The position numbers and the translations under genes are program-made. Positions 37,755-47,549 of a stretch of DNA of 64,000 nt are shown here, in pieces. Location of the stretch: positions 62,001-126,000 of the forward strand of contig NZ_JMTB01000059.1 of NCBI RefSeq assembly GCF_000734965.1. Reading direction: 5' to 3'. The stretch is from Trabulsiella guamensis ATCC 49490 (lineage in GTDB: Bacteria; Pseudomonadota; Gammaproteobacteria; Enterobacterales; Enterobacteriaceae). Every line of letters starts with the position of its first letter. Position 1 is the first letter of the stretch. The notes under the pieces were generated by a model. It saw only the letters and a list, made by a program, of their open reading frames with translations. It was not told the DNA's origin and ran no database searches.

Positions 37755-39340
37755 TTGCTGGCTGGCTACTCCCGGGGCTCACGGCGGCGATCATGATGAT
37801 CGCCGTGGCGCTGGCGGCCTTTTTTGCGCTATGGCTGAATGCGCCTGCCGCGTCCTGGTTACAATTGCTACAGGACAGCTATTTATGGCACGTGGTGCGT
37901 TTTTCGCTCTGGCAGGCATTCTTGTCTGCCGTACTCTCCGTCACCCCCGCCATTTTCCTCGCCCGTGCCTTGTACCGCCGGCGTTTCCCCGGGCGTGCCG
38001 CGCTGCTGCGGTTATGCGCGATGACGCTAATCTTACCCGTACTGGTGGCAGTATTCGGCATCCTCAGCGTGTATGGCCGTCAGGGCTGGCTGGCCGGGCT
38101 GTTCCACGCCGCCGGGTGGGAGTGGACCTTTTCACCCTACGGATTACAGGGCATTCTGCTGGCGCACATTTTTTTCAATATGCCGATGGCGACCCGTCTG
38201 CTGTTACAGGCGCTGGAGCAGATCCCCGGCGAGCAGCGGCAGATTGCCGCACAACTCGGCATGCGTGGCAGGGATTTTTTTCGCCTGGTGGAATGGCCCT
38301 GGCTGCGGCGGCAGATCCCGCCCGTGGCGGCCCTTATCTTCATGCTCTGCTTTGCCAGTTTCGCTACCGTGCTGTCACTGGGCGGCGGCCCGCAGGCAAC
38401 CACCATCGAACTGGCAATCTACCAGGCGCTGAATTTTGATTACGATCCCGGCCGAGCGGCGATGCTGGCGGTGTTGCAGATGATCTGCTGTCTGGGACTG
38501 GTGTTGCTGAGCCAGCGGCTGAGTAAAGCGATCGCCGTCGGCCACTCACAACTGGGCGGCTGGCGCGATCCGGACGATAGGTGGTGGAGTCGAATCACCG
38601 ACACGTTGTTGATCGTCCTCGCGCTACTGCTTCTGCTGCCGCCGATCTTCGCGGTGATTATCGACGGGCTTAACCGCAACGTGCTGGAGGTACTGGCACT
38701 GCCGGTGATGTGGCAGGCGCTGTGGACGTCGCTGCGTATCGCCCTGTCAGCGGGTGTGCTGTGCGTTATTCTCACGCTGATGTTGCTGTGGAGCAGCCGC
38801 GAACTGCGCCTTCGCAACCATGCCCTGGCCGGTCAGGCGATGGAGCTTAGCGGCATGCTGATCCTCGCTATGCCCGGTATCGTGCTGGCGACCGGTTTCT
38901 TTCTGCTGCTCAACACTACGGTGGGATTACCGGAATCTGCCGACAGCATTGTGATTTTCACCAATGCGCTGATGGCGATACCTTACGCCCTGAAAGTGCT
39001 GGAAACACCGATGCGCGACCTGACCGCCCGATATAACACGCTGTGTCAGTCGCTGGGGCTCAGCGGATTTACCCGTTTGCGGATAGTCGAACTGCGGGCG
39101 CTGAAACGCCCTGTTGCGCAGGCGCTGGCATTTGCCTGTGTGTTGTCGATCGGCGATTTCGGCGTTGTGGCCCTGTTCGGCAACGAGACGTTTCGCACGC
39201 TCCCTTATTATCTTTATCAGCAGATTGGCGCCTACCGTAGCCAGGACGGGGCAGTCACCGCCCTGTTGTTGCTGATCCTCTGTTTTCTGTTGTTTACCGT
39301 CATTGAAAAACTACCGGGGCGCGATGTTAAAACTGAATGA
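37730..39340 (+). CDS. thiP: Thiamine ABC transporter permease
   Basis: Inner-membrane permease with twelve predicted segments in two homologous halves, each with the EAA loop that contacts ThiQ ([20 protein letters not shown] near 190 and [20 protein letters not shown] near 430). The start is the ATG at 37730 (MATRRQPV), inside the thiB 3' end, giving 536 residues as in E. coli. Confidence 0.96.
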   Translation: MATRRQPVIAGWLLPGLTAAIMMIAVALAAFFALWLNAPAASWLQLLQDSYLWHVVRFSLWQAFLSAVLSVTPAIFLARALYRRRFPGRAALLRLCAMTLILPVLVAVFGILSVYGRQGWLAGLFHAAGWEWTFSPYGLQGILLAHIFFNMPMATRLLLQALEQIPGEQRQIAAQLGMRGRDFFRLVEWPWLRRQIPPVAALIFMLCFASFATVLSLGGGPQATTIELAIYQALNFDYDPGRAAMLAVLQMICCLGLVLLSQRLSKAIAVGHSQLGGWRDPDDRWWSRITDTLLIVLALLLLLPPIFAVIIDGLNRNVLEVLALPVMWQALWTSLRIALSAGVLCVILTLMLLWSSRELRLRNHALAGQAMELSGMLILAMPGIVLATGFFLLLNTTVGLPESADSIVIFTNALMAIPYALKVLETPMRDLTARYNTLCQSLGLSGFTRLRIVELRALKRPVAQALAFACVLSIGDFGVVALFGNETFRTLPYYLYQQIGAYRSQDGAVTALLLLILCFLLFTVIEKLPGRDVKTE

Positions 39341-40022
39341 TGTCACCTGGCTTTATCAGCATCTGCCGATGCGCTTCACGCTCTCTGTCCAGCAGGGTGA
39401 GCAGGTCGCAGTGCTGGGGCCAAGCGGCGCGGGGAAAAGTACACTATTGAATTTAATCGCCGGTTTTCTCACGCCTGTGCGAGGGTCGATTATTATCGAA
39501 AATCAGCCGCATACTGACACGCCTCCTTCACGCCGCCCGGTGTCGATGCTGTTTCAGGAAAATAACCTCTTCAGCCATCTGACCGTGCGGCAAAACATTG
39601 GTCTTGGGTTAAACCCGGGGCTGCGACTGACGGCCGAACAGCAGCGTAAGCTGGAGGTGATTGCCGGTCAGATGGGGATTGAATCGTTGCTGGAACGCCT
39701 GCCGGGCGAGCTCTCCGGCGGTCAGCGTCAGCGTGCGGCACTGGCGCGCTGCCTGGTGCGCGAGCAGCCGGTATTGTTACTGGATGAGCCGTTCTCCGCC
39801 CTCGATCCGGCGCTGCGTCAGGAGATGCTGACGCTGGTCGGCAACGTCTGCCAGCGCCAGCAGATTACGTTGCTGATGGTATCGCACAGTGTGGAAGATG
39901 CTGCGCGGATCGCGCCGCGTTCGCTGGTAGTTGCTGACGGACGCATTGCCTGGGATGGCGCAACGGACGATTTGCTGAGCGGAAAAGCCAGTGCCTCGTC
40001 ACTCCTTGGGATCGCCCGTTAG
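39324..40022 (+). CDS. thiQ: Thiamine ABC transporter ATPase
   Basis: Cytoplasmic ATPase of the importer. The start is the ATG at 39324 ([11 protein letters not shown]), which overlaps thiP by 17 bases; 232 residues. Walker [10 protein letters not shown] is near residue 32, the signature LSGGQRQR near 127, Walker [12 protein letters not shown] near 147 and the H-loop VSHSVEDA near 188. The stop overlaps the convergent yabI stop by four bases. Confidence 0.97.
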   Translation: MLKLNDVTWLYQHLPMRFTLSVQQGEQVAVLGPSGAGKSTLLNLIAGFLTPVRGSIIIENQPHTDTPPSRRPVSMLFQENNLFSHLTVRQNIGLGLNPGLRLTAEQQRKLEVIAGQMGIESLLERLPGELSGGQRQRAALARCLVREQPVLLLDEPFSALDPALRQEMLTLVGNVCQRQQITLLMVSHSVEDAARIAPRSLVVADGRIAWDGATDDLLSGKASASSLLGIAR

Positions 40023-40786
40023 CGGCTGACGACGTGGGTCAGAATATCGAAGTAAACTGGCATCAAGGGATGGCGGATCGCCGCTACCAGCGCCACTACG
40101 CCAACGCCTGACAGCAACGGCGCCAGCCACAGCAGTCGGGTACGAGGCAGATAATGGCTCAGGCGGTCAGTGCCCGATTTGCCGCTGCGCCACAGCCGCC
40201 AGCACAGCCATGCCGCCAGCCACAGCAATACCGCCGTCAGCAACAGCAGCCACTTAAAGCCGCCACTTTGCATATCAGACGGAATGTCGATCGCCGCCCC
40301 CGCCAGGATCCCCGGCATGAAATAGAGCGGCGGCCAGAACAGGCAACCAATAATGTTGGGCAACGCAAATTTGGCAACGGGCAGATCCAGCATGCCAGCC
40401 ACCATCGGTACCAGCGGGCGCGTCGGCCCGACGAAACGGCCGACCAGAATCGTGAACATGCTGTGCTGATGCAATGCATGCTCGGTTTTATCAAGCAACG
40501 CTTTGTTCTTTTTCATGAAGGACCAGCGGTGCAGCGGCTTTTTAAACCGCCACCCCAGCCAGAACGAAATCCAGTCGCCGAGCAGACAACCGACGATCCC
40601 CGCCATCCACGCCTGCCAGAAATTAACTTCGCCGCTACCGATCAACGCCCCGAGACCCGCCATCATGACCGTGCCCGGCAGGATCAGTCCGACCAGCGCC
40701 AGCGACTCAAGAAAGGCCACCAGCGCGACAGCGATGAGCGACCAGATCGCTGATTGAGTAATAAAGTGCTCCAGCAGTGCCTGCAT
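40019..40786 (-). CDS. yabI: DedA-family membrane protein YabI
   Basis: 255-residue DedA/VTT-domain inner-membrane protein. Relatives are linked to undecaprenyl phosphate recycling, membrane potential and division; the exact role of YabI is unsettled. Visible: the acidic N-terminal helix region [22 protein letters not shown]-like segment near 20-45, the DedA motif [17 protein letters not shown] near 118, and about five membrane segments. It is convergent with thiQ. Confidence 0.93.
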   Translation of the reverse strand: MQALLEHFITQSAIWSLIAVALVAFLESLALVGLILPGTVMMAGLGALIGSGEVNFWQAWMAGIVGCLLGDWISFWLGWRFKKPLHRWSFMKKNKALLDKTEHALHQHSMFTILVGRFVGPTRPLVPMVAGMLDLPVAKFALPNIIGCLFWPPLYFMPGILAGAAIDIPSDMQSGGFKWLLLLTAVLLWLAAWLCWRLWRSGKSGTDRLSHYLPRTRLLWLAPLLSGVGVVALVAAIRHPLMPVYFDILTHVVSR

Positions 40787-40922
40787 AACGCGTCCGGTAG
40801 TTTAGGGAGTCAGGGATTCTCAAAGGGACTCGGTGATGAGTCAAGCTATGCCGTTACTTTCCTGTAACAAAATAATACACCATGGCGCCCCTGCGCGTCC
40901 GCTTCTCTCCCTGCCCGACGGC

Positions 40923-41768
40923 TTATTCACAGCCGGCCCGGAACTCGCTCGGGCTGGCGCCCGTACATTTCTTAAAAACGCGCGAAAAATAGAGCTGATC
41001 TTCAAAGCCGACATTACGGCCAACGCTTGCCACCGGCATGCGGGTGGTGCTGAGCAACAGTTTCGCCTGGCTGATGCGCTGGTCTTCACGCCAGCTAAGC
41101 ACGCTGACGCCCAGTTGCTGACGAAACAAATGAGACAGGCGTGACGGCGACAGACAGACGTGCTGGGCGACGCGCGCGATTTCAAAATGGGGATCGGCCA
41201 GATGATCGCTGATGTACTGGCAGGCATCGCGCACCCGGTTATCCATCGGCGGGAGCAGAGATTCGTTAATCGCCGCCATCCGCCGCAACAGCAGCTGTTC
41301 CAGCAGGTTGATCGCCAGCAGTTCGGAGTAACGCCCGGCCCCCTGCCCGGCATCGATAATCTGACCGAACAATTCAGCAAAGCGCGCCTGATGGGCGTCG
41401 TCCGGGCGATAAAACCCGGTCTGACCGAAGATGGTCGGCCAGCTCAGCCATTCATGCCAGTAGGCGCGAGGGCGAAAATAAACCCACTGGTGATACCACT
41501 CTTTGGCATCCGCGTGACGACCATAGTGGTGAATTTCGCCAGGGGGAAACAGGACGATATCGCCGGGGCGGCAGACAAATTGTTTGCCGTGATTGTTAAT
41601 CACCCCTTCGCCGCGGATCGTCAAATTGAGAATATAGCCTTTCATTCCCAGCGGCCGGTCGATGAAAAAATCGAGGTAACCATCCGCATCAATAGGGGTT
41701 AAACCCGCCACCAGATGCGCGTTAAACGAATAGCCCGGCAGCAGGGGATCGTTTTGCGTTTCAGCCAT
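40923..41768 (-). CDS. araC: Arabinose regulator AraC
   Basis: Activates araBAD with L-arabinose and represses it by DNA looping without. I start it at the ATG at 41768 ([12 protein letters not shown]), which gives 281 residues. A longer frame to 41915 would run into araO2 and is unsupported. The N-terminal arm and cupin domain (arabinose binding, dimerisation) are followed by two helix-turn-helix units ([20 protein letters not shown] and [20 protein letters not shown]). The protein ends at FRAGCE. E. coli AraC has eleven more residues; Salmonella AraC, as I recall it, also ends here. Confidence 0.97.
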   Translation of the reverse strand: MAETQNDPLLPGYSFNAHLVAGLTPIDADGYLDFFIDRPLGMKGYILNLTIRGEGVINNHGKQFVCRPGDIVLFPPGEIHHYGRHADAKEWYHQWVYFRPRAYWHEWLSWPTIFGQTGFYRPDDAHQARFAELFGQIIDAGQGAGRYSELLAINLLEQLLLRRMAAINESLLPPMDNRVRDACQYISDHLADPHFEIARVAQHVCLSPSRLSHLFRQQLGVSVLSWREDQRISQAKLLLSTTRMPVASVGRNVGFEDQLYFSRVFKKCTGASPSEFRAGCE

Positions 41769-41797
41769 AATTCCAGCACTCCCAGAGGACATTGAGG

Positions 41798-41814
41798 GAA
41801 ACCAATTGTCCATA
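41798..41814 (+). promoter_or_regulatory. araO2 operator
   Basis: A 17-base AraC half-site in the araC leader (ends TTGTCCATA), sharing TCCATA with araI1. Its end lies exactly 211 bases from the corresponding end of araI1 (42025), the integral-turn spacing known to allow the AraC repression loop in E. coli. Confidence 0.75.
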
Positions 41815-41936
41815 TTGAATTTTCTGTCAACGGTACTGACGCTTACGCCGTGTTGCCGATGGCTGGATACTTCCAGACCCGCTCCATTCAACATTTTTCT
41901 CATCAGAAGCGGCAATCATGCGCATTTTGGCGGGTA

Positions 41937-41977
41937 ACGAAAGTGTCTATAAAGACGGCAGAAAAGTCCACATTGAA
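41937..41977 (+). promoter_or_regulatory. araO1 operator region
   Basis: The segment GTGTCTATAAAGACGG followed by AAAAGTCCACATTGA is nearly identical to E. coli araO1, where two AraC half-sites block the araC promoter. It sits between the araC promoter side and the CRP site. Confidence 0.65.
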
Positions 41978-41978
41978 T

Positions 41979-42000
41979 ATTTGCACGACATCACACTTTG
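41979..42000 (+). promoter_or_regulatory. CRP site of the ara regulatory region
   Basis: TTGCACGACATCACACTTTG contains a conserved right half-site (TCACA) and a weaker left half, as in E. coli. It lies just upstream of araI1 and should serve both divergent promoters. Confidence 0.75.
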
Positions 42001-42008
42001 TAACCCCA

Positions 42009-42072
42009 TAGCGATTTAGTCCATAAGATTAGCGAATCCAACCTGACTCTTTTCAGTCACGCTATCTACTGT
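42009..42072 (+). promoter_or_regulatory. araI1-araI2 and araBAD promoter
   Basis: araI1 (TAGCGATTTAGTCCATA, 42009-42025) and araI2 (TAGCGAATCCAACCTGA, 42030-42046) are direct 17-base half-sites 21 bases apart. araI2 overlaps the -35 CTGACT (42043-42048), and the -10 TACTGT (42067-42072) follows an 18-base spacer. This is the arrangement that AraC with arabinose uses to recruit RNA polymerase in E. coli. Confidence 0.88.
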
Positions 42073-42107
42073 TTCTCCATACCCGTTTTTCTCTATGGAG
42101 TAACACG

Positions 42108-43799
42108 ATGGCAATAGCAATCGGCCTCGATTTTGGTAGTGATTCAGTGCGTGCGCTGGCGGTGGAATGCGCCACAGGAAAAGAACTCGCCACCTGCGTT
42201 GAGTGGTATCCGCGCTGGCAGGAGGGGCGCTATTGCGATGCGGCAAATAACCAATTTCGCCATCATCCGCGCGATTACATCGAGGCGATGGAAAGCGCAC
42301 TGAAAAATGTGCTCGCCGAACTGAGCGAAGCACAACGCCGGGAGGTGGTCGGCATTGGCGTCGACTCCACCGGCTCCACGCCTGCGCCGGTGGATGCCGA
42401 AGGCCGCGTACTGGCGCTACAGCCGGAGTTCGCCGACAACCCAAACGCGATGTTTGTGTTATGGAAAGATCATACAGCGGTCGAAGAAGCCGAGGAAATC
42501 ACCCGTCTGTGCCATGCGCCAGGGAAAGTCGACTACTCCCGCTATATTGGCGGCATTTATTCCAGTGAATGGTTCTGGGCCAAAATCCTTCATGTCACGC
42601 GGCAGGATCGTGACGTCGCCCGTGCAGCCGCCTCGTGGGTGGAACTGTGCGACTGGGTGCCCGCCCTGCTTTCCGGCACCACCGCGCCGCAAGCTCTTCG
42701 TCGCGGTCGTTGCAGCGCCGGACATAAATCGTTATGGCATGAAAGCTGGGGTGGACTGCCGCCCGCGAGCTTCTTTGATGAACTCGACCCGTGTATCAAT
42801 CAACATCTTGCCTGGCCGCTGTTTACCGATACGTATACCGCAGATGTACCGGTCGGCACGCTGAGCCCCGAGTGGGCTGATCGTCTTGGTCTGGCGCAAA
42901 GCGTGGTGATTTCCGGCGGCGCTTTCGATTGTCATATGGGTGCGGTTGGCGCGGGCGCGCAGCCTAACGCGCTGGTGAAAGTGATTGGCACCTCTACCTG
43001 CGACATTTTAATTGCCGACAAACACAGCGTCGGTGAGCGTACCGTGAAAGGTATTTGCGGTCAGGTCGATGGCAGCGTGGTGCCTGATTTTATCGGTATG
43101 GAGGCCGGGCAATCCGCGTTCGGCGACATCTACGCCTGGTTTGGCCGCATTCTCAGCTGGCCGCTGGAACAACTGGCGGCGCAGCATCCTGAACTGAAAA
43201 ACGAGATCAAAGCCAGTCAGAAACAGCTGCTGCCTGCACTGACCAACGCGTGGGCGAAAAACCCCTCTCTTGAACATCTGCCGGTCGTGCTTGACTGGTT
43301 TAACGGTCGCCGTACCCCCAATGCTAACCAGCGTCTGAAAGGGGTCATTACCGACCTGAATCTTGCGACCGACGCCCCTGCGTTGTTCGGCGGGTTGATT
43401 GCGGCGACCGCATTTGGCGCAAGAGCAATCATGGAGTGCTTCACGTCACAAGGGATCCCGGTGAACAACGTGATGGCGCTGGGCGGTATCGCCCGTAAAA
43501 ACCCGGTCATCATGCAGGTGTGCTGCGACGTGCTGAACCGACCGCTGCAGATTGTCGCGTCCGATCAATGCTGCGCTCTGGGTGCCGCCATCTTTGCCGC
43601 TGTGGCGGCAGGTATGCATGCGGATATCCCCGCGGCGCAACAGAAAATGGCGAGCCAGGTCGAAAGTACGCTTCAGCCGCGCCCGCAGCAGGCTCAACGC
43701 TTCGAACAGCTTTACCAGCGCTACCAGCAATGGGCGGTCAGCGCAGAACAGCATTACCTTCCGACTCAACCCGTTTCTCAGGCAGCCCTGACCCAGTAA
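42108..43799 (+). CDS. araB: L-ribulokinase
   Basis: Phosphorylates L-ribulose in the second step of arabinose catabolism. 563 residues (566 in E. coli; the tail is shorter). FGGY-family motifs: ATP/sugar site [15 protein letters not shown] near residue 4, [15 protein letters not shown] near 270, and [14 protein letters not shown] near 453. It starts with ATG, where E. coli uses GTG. Confidence 0.98.
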   Translation: MAIAIGLDFGSDSVRALAVECATGKELATCVEWYPRWQEGRYCDAANNQFRHHPRDYIEAMESALKNVLAELSEAQRREVVGIGVDSTGSTPAPVDAEGRVLALQPEFADNPNAMFVLWKDHTAVEEAEEITRLCHAPGKVDYSRYIGGIYSSEWFWAKILHVTRQDRDVARAAASWVELCDWVPALLSGTTAPQALRRGRCSAGHKSLWHESWGGLPPASFFDELDPCINQHLAWPLFTDTYTADVPVGTLSPEWADRLGLAQSVVISGGAFDCHMGAVGAGAQPNALVKVIGTSTCDILIADKHSVGERTVKGICGQVDGSVVPDFIGMEAGQSAFGDIYAWFGRILSWPLEQLAAQHPELKNEIKASQKQLLPALTNAWAKNPSLEHLPVVLDWFNGRRTPNANQRLKGVITDLNLATDAPALFGGLIAATAFGARAIMECFTSQGIPVNNVMALGGIARKNPVIMQVCCDVLNRPLQIVASDQCCALGAAIFAAVAAGMHADIPAAQQKMASQVESTLQPRPQQAQRFEQLYQRYQQWAVSAEQHYLPTQPVSQAALTQ

Positions 43800-43809
43800 G
43801 GATTTCAAC

Positions 43810-45312
43810 ATGACGATTTTTAATAACTATGAAGTGTGGTTTGTGATTGGCAGTCAGCACCTTTACGGTGCCGAAACGCTACGCCAGGTCACGCAACATG
43901 CTGAGCATGTGGTCAACGCCCTTAATGCGGAAGCAAAACTGCCCTGCAAATTAGTGCTTAAACCACTCGGCACCACGCCGGACGAAATCACGCAAATCTG
44001 CCGCGAGGCCAACTACGACAATAAATGCGCAGGTCTGGTGGTCTGGCTGCACACCTTCTCGCCGGCCAAGATGTGGATCAACGGGCTGACCATCCTCAAC
44101 AAGCCGCTGCTGCAGTTCCATACCCAGTTCAATGCCGCGCTGCCGTGGGACAGCATCGACATGGACTTTATGAACCTGAACCAGACAGCGCATGGCGGTC
44201 GCGAATTCGGCTTCATCGGCGCGCGGATGCGCCAGCAGCACAGCGTAGTCACCGGTCACTGGCAGGACAAACAGGCGCACCAGCGCATCGGCGCGTGGAT
44301 GCGCCAGGCGGTCTCGAAACAGGATACCCGCCATCTGAAAGTGGTACGTTTCGGCGATAACATGCGCGAAGTGGCGGTCACGGACGGTGATAAAGTCGCC
44401 GCGCAGATCAAGTTCGGTTTCTCGGTGAATACATGGGCGGTGGGCGATCTGGTACAAGTGGTGAATGCCGTCAGCGATGGCGATGTCAACGCGCTGGTTG
44501 ATGAATACGAAAGCCTTTATCGCCTGACACCTGCGGCACAGATTAATGGCGATAAGCGTCAGAACGTGCTGGATGCCGCGCGTATCGAACTCGGTATGAA
44601 ACGCTTCCTGGAACAGGGCGGGTTCCACGCCTTCACCACCACCTTTGAAGACCTGCACGGCCTGAAACAACTACCGGGTCTCGCGGTGCAGCGCCTGATG
44701 CAACAGGGCTACGGCTTCGCCGGTGAAGGCGACTGGAAAACCGCCGCGCTGCTGCGCATCATGAAAGTGATGGCAACTGGCCTTGAGGGCGGCACTTCCT
44801 TTATGGAGGATTACACCTATCACTTCGACAACGGTAACGATCTGGTGCTCGGCTCGCATATGCTGGAAGTGTGCCCGACCATCGCCACGCCTGAAAAACC
44901 GATCCTTGACGTGCAATACCTTGGCATTGGCGGAAAAGCCGATCCGGCACGTCTGATCTTCAACACCAGAACCGGCCCGGCCATCGTCGCCAGCCTTATC
45001 GATCTGGGCGATCGTTTCCGCCTGCTGGTTAATACCATCGAAACCGTCAAAACACCGCATGATCTGCCGAAACTGCCGGTCGCTAACGCGCTGTGGCAGG
45101 CTCATCCGGATCTCAACACTGCGTCAGAAGCCTGGATCATCGCGGGCGGCGCCCACCACACCGTGTTCAGTCACGCCTTAACGCTGGACGACATGCGTCA
45201 GTTCAGTGAACTGCATGACATCGAACTGACAGTGATTGATAACGACACTCGCCTGCCCGCCTTTAAGGACGCGCTGCGCTGGAATGAAGTGTATTACGGC
45301 AGCAAACGCTAA
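43810..45312 (+). CDS. araA: L-arabinose isomerase
   Basis: Converts L-arabinose to L-ribulose, using Mn2+. 500 residues, the E. coli length. Visible: the start motif [12 protein letters not shown], the catalytic segment [12 protein letters not shown] near 330 (Glu306 and Glu333 in E. coli), [10 protein letters not shown] near 350, and [10 protein letters not shown] near 449. It begins 10 bases after araB. Confidence 0.98.
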   Translation: MTIFNNYEVWFVIGSQHLYGAETLRQVTQHAEHVVNALNAEAKLPCKLVLKPLGTTPDEITQICREANYDNKCAGLVVWLHTFSPAKMWINGLTILNKPLLQFHTQFNAALPWDSIDMDFMNLNQTAHGGREFGFIGARMRQQHSVVTGHWQDKQAHQRIGAWMRQAVSKQDTRHLKVVRFGDNMREVAVTDGDKVAAQIKFGFSVNTWAVGDLVQVVNAVSDGDVNALVDEYESLYRLTPAAQINGDKRQNVLDAARIELGMKRFLEQGGFHAFTTTFEDLHGLKQLPGLAVQRLMQQGYGFAGEGDWKTAALLRIMKVMATGLEGGTSFMEDYTYHFDNGNDLVLGSHMLEVCPTIATPEKPILDVQYLGIGGKADPARLIFNTRTGPAIVASLIDLGDRFRLLVNTIETVKTPHDLPKLPVANALWQAHPDLNTASEAWIIAGGAHHTVFSHALTLDDMRQFSELHDIELTVIDNDTRLPAFKDALRWNEVYYGSKR

Positions 45313-45320
45313 CCCCCCTC

Positions 45321-45343
45321 GCCGGTGGCGCTGCGCCACCGGC
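45321..45343 (+). repeat. araA-araD intergenic hairpin
   Basis: A perfect 10-bp stem (GCCGGTGGCG at 45321-45330 with 45334-45343) and a 3-base loop, located between the araA stop and the araD ribosome site (AAGGAG). It has no T run, so it is likely an mRNA-processing or stabilising element that tunes araD relative to araBA. It resembles REP-like palindromes but is single. Confidence 0.7.
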
Positions 45344-45357
45344 TCAAGGAGCGCACA

Positions 45358-46053
45358 ATGCTTGAAGAACTGAAACAGCAGGTGCTGGAAGCCAATCTGG
45401 CGTTGCCGGAGCACAACCTGGTGACCCTGACCTGGGGTAACGTCAGCGCGGTCAGTCGCGAACATGGCGTGTTTATTATTAAGCCTTCCGGCGTCGAGTA
45501 CAGCGCGATGACCGCGGAGGATATGGTCGTCGTCAGCCTGGAAAGCGGTGAAGTGGTTGAAGGACGAAAAAAACCGTCGTCAGATACCCCGACCCACCGT
45601 TTGCTGTACCGCGCATTTCCGGACATCGGCGGTATCGTGCATACACACTCCCGTCACGCCACTATCTGGGCGCAGGCCGGACTGCCCATTCCGGCAACTG
45701 GCACCACCCATGCCGACTATTTTTACGGTGCTATCCCCTGTACCCGCAAAATGACAGATGCGGAAATTAACGGCGAGTACGAGTGGGAAACCGGAAACGT
45801 GATCGTCGAAACCTTTAAACAACACGGTTTCGACGCCGCGCAGATGCCCGGCGTACTGGTGCACTCCCACGGCCCGTTCGCATGGGGAAAAAACGCGGAA
45901 GATGCCGTGCATAACGCCATCGTGCTGGAAGAGGTCGCTTACATGGGCATTTTCTGCCGCCAGCTGGCGCCACAGTTGCCAGATATGCAGCAAACGCTGC
46001 TGGATAAACATTATCTGCGTAAGCATGGCGCGAAGGCGTATTACGGGCAGTAA
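45358..46053 (+). CDS. araD: L-ribulose-5-phosphate 4-epimerase
   Basis: Converts L-ribulose 5-phosphate to D-xylulose 5-phosphate for the pentose phosphate pathway. The start is the ATG at 45358 (MLEELKQQ), seven bases after AAGGAG, giving 231 residues. An upstream frame to 45325 lies in the hairpin. Zinc ligands: [11 protein letters not shown] (His95 and His97) and [10 protein letters not shown] (His171). Confidence 0.98.
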   Translation: MLEELKQQVLEANLALPEHNLVTLTWGNVSAVSREHGVFIIKPSGVEYSAMTAEDMVVVSLESGEVVEGRKKPSSDTPTHRLLYRAFPDIGGIVHTHSRHATIWAQAGLPIPATGTTHADYFYGAIPCTRKMTDAEINGEYEWETGNVIVETFKQHGFDAAQMPGVLVHSHGPFAWGKNAEDAVHNAIVLEEVAYMGIFCRQLAPQLPDMQQTLLDKHYLRKHGAKAYYGQ

Positions 46054-46064
46054 TCTTCAAAAAC

Positions 46065-46088
46065 GTGCCTGCTTTGCAGGCACCTTCT
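46065..46088 (+). terminator. araBAD terminator
   Basis: A perfect 8-bp stem (GTGCCTGC at 46065-46072 with 46076-46083), 3-base loop and a short pyrimidine tail (CTTCTT). It begins 12 bases after the araD stop and separates araBAD from the downstream islet. Confidence 0.7.
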
Positions 46089-46159
46089 TAATTATATTTA
46101 TCCTCAATCTATTATTTTAAAGGATAAATATATGGCATTTGTTTCGCCATATCTCCTTT

Positions 46160-46178
46160 GTTATAAACGTTATATAAC
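46160..46178 (+). promoter_or_regulatory. AT-rich inverted repeat before the islet genes
   Basis: A 19-base inverted repeat, GTTATAAACGTTATATAAC, with perfect 6-bp arms, ends 14 bases before the first islet gene. Its position fits an operator or a promoter element. This is inference; no regulator is known. Confidence 0.4.
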
Positions 46179-46192
46179 ACAGGAGATTAATT

Positions 46193-47044
46193 ATGAGTAA
46201 TCGCGCCGATATCGTTGATGGGATGCTTGCCACCACCAACACTCATGGATTGGTTTACACAGAAGAACTCGGTTGGATCGATTTAGGTCATGCGCAGGGG
46301 AATGATGCCAGAATACTAAAAAGGAAACTCGAGCAAGAATCCTTCTCTAAACATTACCAGAAATATAACGATTGGTATTATCCGATTCATTATTATCAGG
46401 AAATGGTTAAGCGAACAATAATTCTTGGGAAGGATTTAAGATTTCATACTGGTGTCCAGACAAATATTATGGTCCGTTCTTGTCTTTCTCCTTCAATGAA
46501 AGCCAGAGTCGCATTAACGCTCATGTACGGAACGGCAAAAAGGTTTGAAGCATGGCAGGACTCTATTCTCTTCAACTGGTATACTGATAGCGGCTTTAGC
46601 GTTGAAGATTTAGTTTCCGATTTGGTCGGCTTTTACCGTGTTTTCGGAAGTGGTCCTGATCCTCTCTGGTTGGCTAAGCCTGTATCATACACTACCGCTG
46701 TTCAGATATGGGATGCATATGATCCTATTGGGAAGTACAAGAATAAAAAGTTTTCGCCGTATCTGTTTCCCGCGAAACCTCCTTTCAAATATGGGGAGCC
46801 CATAAAAAAGACATTGCCATCCTGGCTAAATTATATTAAACCGCTCGAAGGTCACTTCTCTGGGCTCATTTATAATACTTTCAACAATAACCCTGTTAGT
46901 AATTTTTTTAATAACCCGATACGTTTAAATCACGAATTATATGGTAGCATCACCACATCCGAAACAGTAAACTATGCCGATTCCCCTTTAGACAGTCCAT
47001 TTTATTTTTTACTGAATCCGCACTCCCCACAGGTTACATGGTAA
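46193..47044 (+). CDS. Hypothetical protein, araD-polB islet gene 1
   Basis: A 283-residue protein I do not recognise with certainty. The ATG is preceded by AGGAG at good distance. No signal peptide or membrane segment is visible. It is rich in aromatic and asparagine residues. Notable stretches are GLVYTEELGWIDLGHA (residues 19-34), RFHTGVQTNIMVRSCLS and FSVEDLVSDLVGFYRVFG. The first and last recall DUF4056-type proteins, but only as a vague likeness from memory. Base composition is unusual: bases 46381-46440 have 20 G+C of 60, against 38 of 60 at 45841-45900 in araD. This suggests horizontal acquisition or H-NS-type control. It is followed one base later by a second gene, which makes a likely two-gene operon. 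Confidence 0.8.
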   Translation: MSNRADIVDGMLATTNTHGLVYTEELGWIDLGHAQGNDARILKRKLEQESFSKHYQKYNDWYYPIHYYQEMVKRTIILGKDLRFHTGVQTNIMVRSCLSPSMKARVALTLMYGTAKRFEAWQDSILFNWYTDSGFSVEDLVSDLVGFYRVFGSGPDPLWLAKPVSYTTAVQIWDAYDPIGKYKNKKFSPYLFPAKPPFKYGEPIKKTLPSWLNYIKPLEGHFSGLIYNTFNNNPVSNFFNNPIRLNHELYGSITTSETVNYADSPLDSPFYFLLNPHSPQVTW

Positions 47045-47045
47045 A

Positions 47046-47468
47046 ATGAAAAAATGGATTTTATTCTTATCAGCTATCCTTTTATTGCCGCCTGCGCTGC
47101 TCTTCGGTTGGTTTGCCCTGACATCCGGCGATCACCACTACAGACATAGCGACACGTTTTCGTATTGGCTGTATACGCCGGATTCCTTAAAAAAGGTACC
47201 GCCAGTATCAACCCATGTTGAATATAGCTATTCCTGTGATCCGGATAATCAGCAGACCCGGTTTATCATTACGTGGAAAGACATTACGAATCGCGCCGAA
47301 CAAAAAGCGAAACTTCTCAGTTTTCTTAAGGCGATGAATCGCCCTATTAAAAATGATTGTCTCTGGCTATACCATGATCCCAATAATTATGCGAACAACT
47401 ATCAGCGCTATTGCGTTTATCAGAAATCGGACACGCTTGAACTGGAGTTGTTTGAAATCTCTCGCTGA
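47046..47468 (+). CDS. Hypothetical membrane-anchored protein, islet gene 2
   Basis: A 140-residue protein of unknown function. It starts one base after the stop of gene 1, so translation is probably coupled. Residues 4-25 (WILFLSAILLLPPALLFGWF onward) form an uncleaved signal anchor or membrane segment. The rest is hydrophilic and predicted to be periplasmic, with three cysteines (64, 105 and 123), of which two could form a disulfide. No lipobox is visible. Base composition is intermediate (28 G+C of 60 at 47161-47220). The pairing of a soluble protein with a small anchored partner would fit several roles, including effector and immunity protein, but nothing here proves that. Confidence 0.75.
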   Translation: MKKWILFLSAILLLPPALLFGWFALTSGDHHYRHSDTFSYWLYTPDSLKKVPPVSTHVEYSYSCDPDNQQTRFIITWKDITNRAEQKAKLLSFLKAMNRPIKNDCLWLYHDPNNYANNYQRYCVYQKSDTLELELFEISR

Positions 47469-47474
47469 TCATTG

Positions 47475-47494
47475 CACTGTATAAAAAATCAGTA
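47475..47494 (+). promoter_or_regulatory. LexA (SOS) box of polB
   Basis: CACTGTATAAAAAATCAGTA keeps the CTG-N10-CAG core and matches the 20-base LexA consensus at 15 positions. It lies 56 bases before the polB start, in the same place as the E. coli polB (dinA) SOS box. Confidence 0.8.
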
Positions 47495-47503
47495 TATGAG
47501 CAA

Positions 47504-47530
47504 AAACCAGGTTATACTAACGCCTGGTTT
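47504..47530 (+). other. polB leader hairpin over the -10 element
   Basis: An 8-bp stem (AAACCAGG at 47504-47511 with 47523-47530) with an 11-base loop, followed by TGTTTTG. The loop holds TATACT (47513-47518), which looks like the -10 of the polB promoter. As I recall it, E. coli has the same palindrome around TATACT. It may also terminate transcripts coming from the islet genes. Confidence 0.55.
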
Positions 47531-47549
47531 TGTTTTGTGAGAATGCAGC

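Noticed and set aside
37831-38439. 202-codon plus-strand frame inside thiP
   Set aside because: It lies in another frame of thiP, is arginine- and alanine-rich as expected for shifted coding DNA, and has no start signals.
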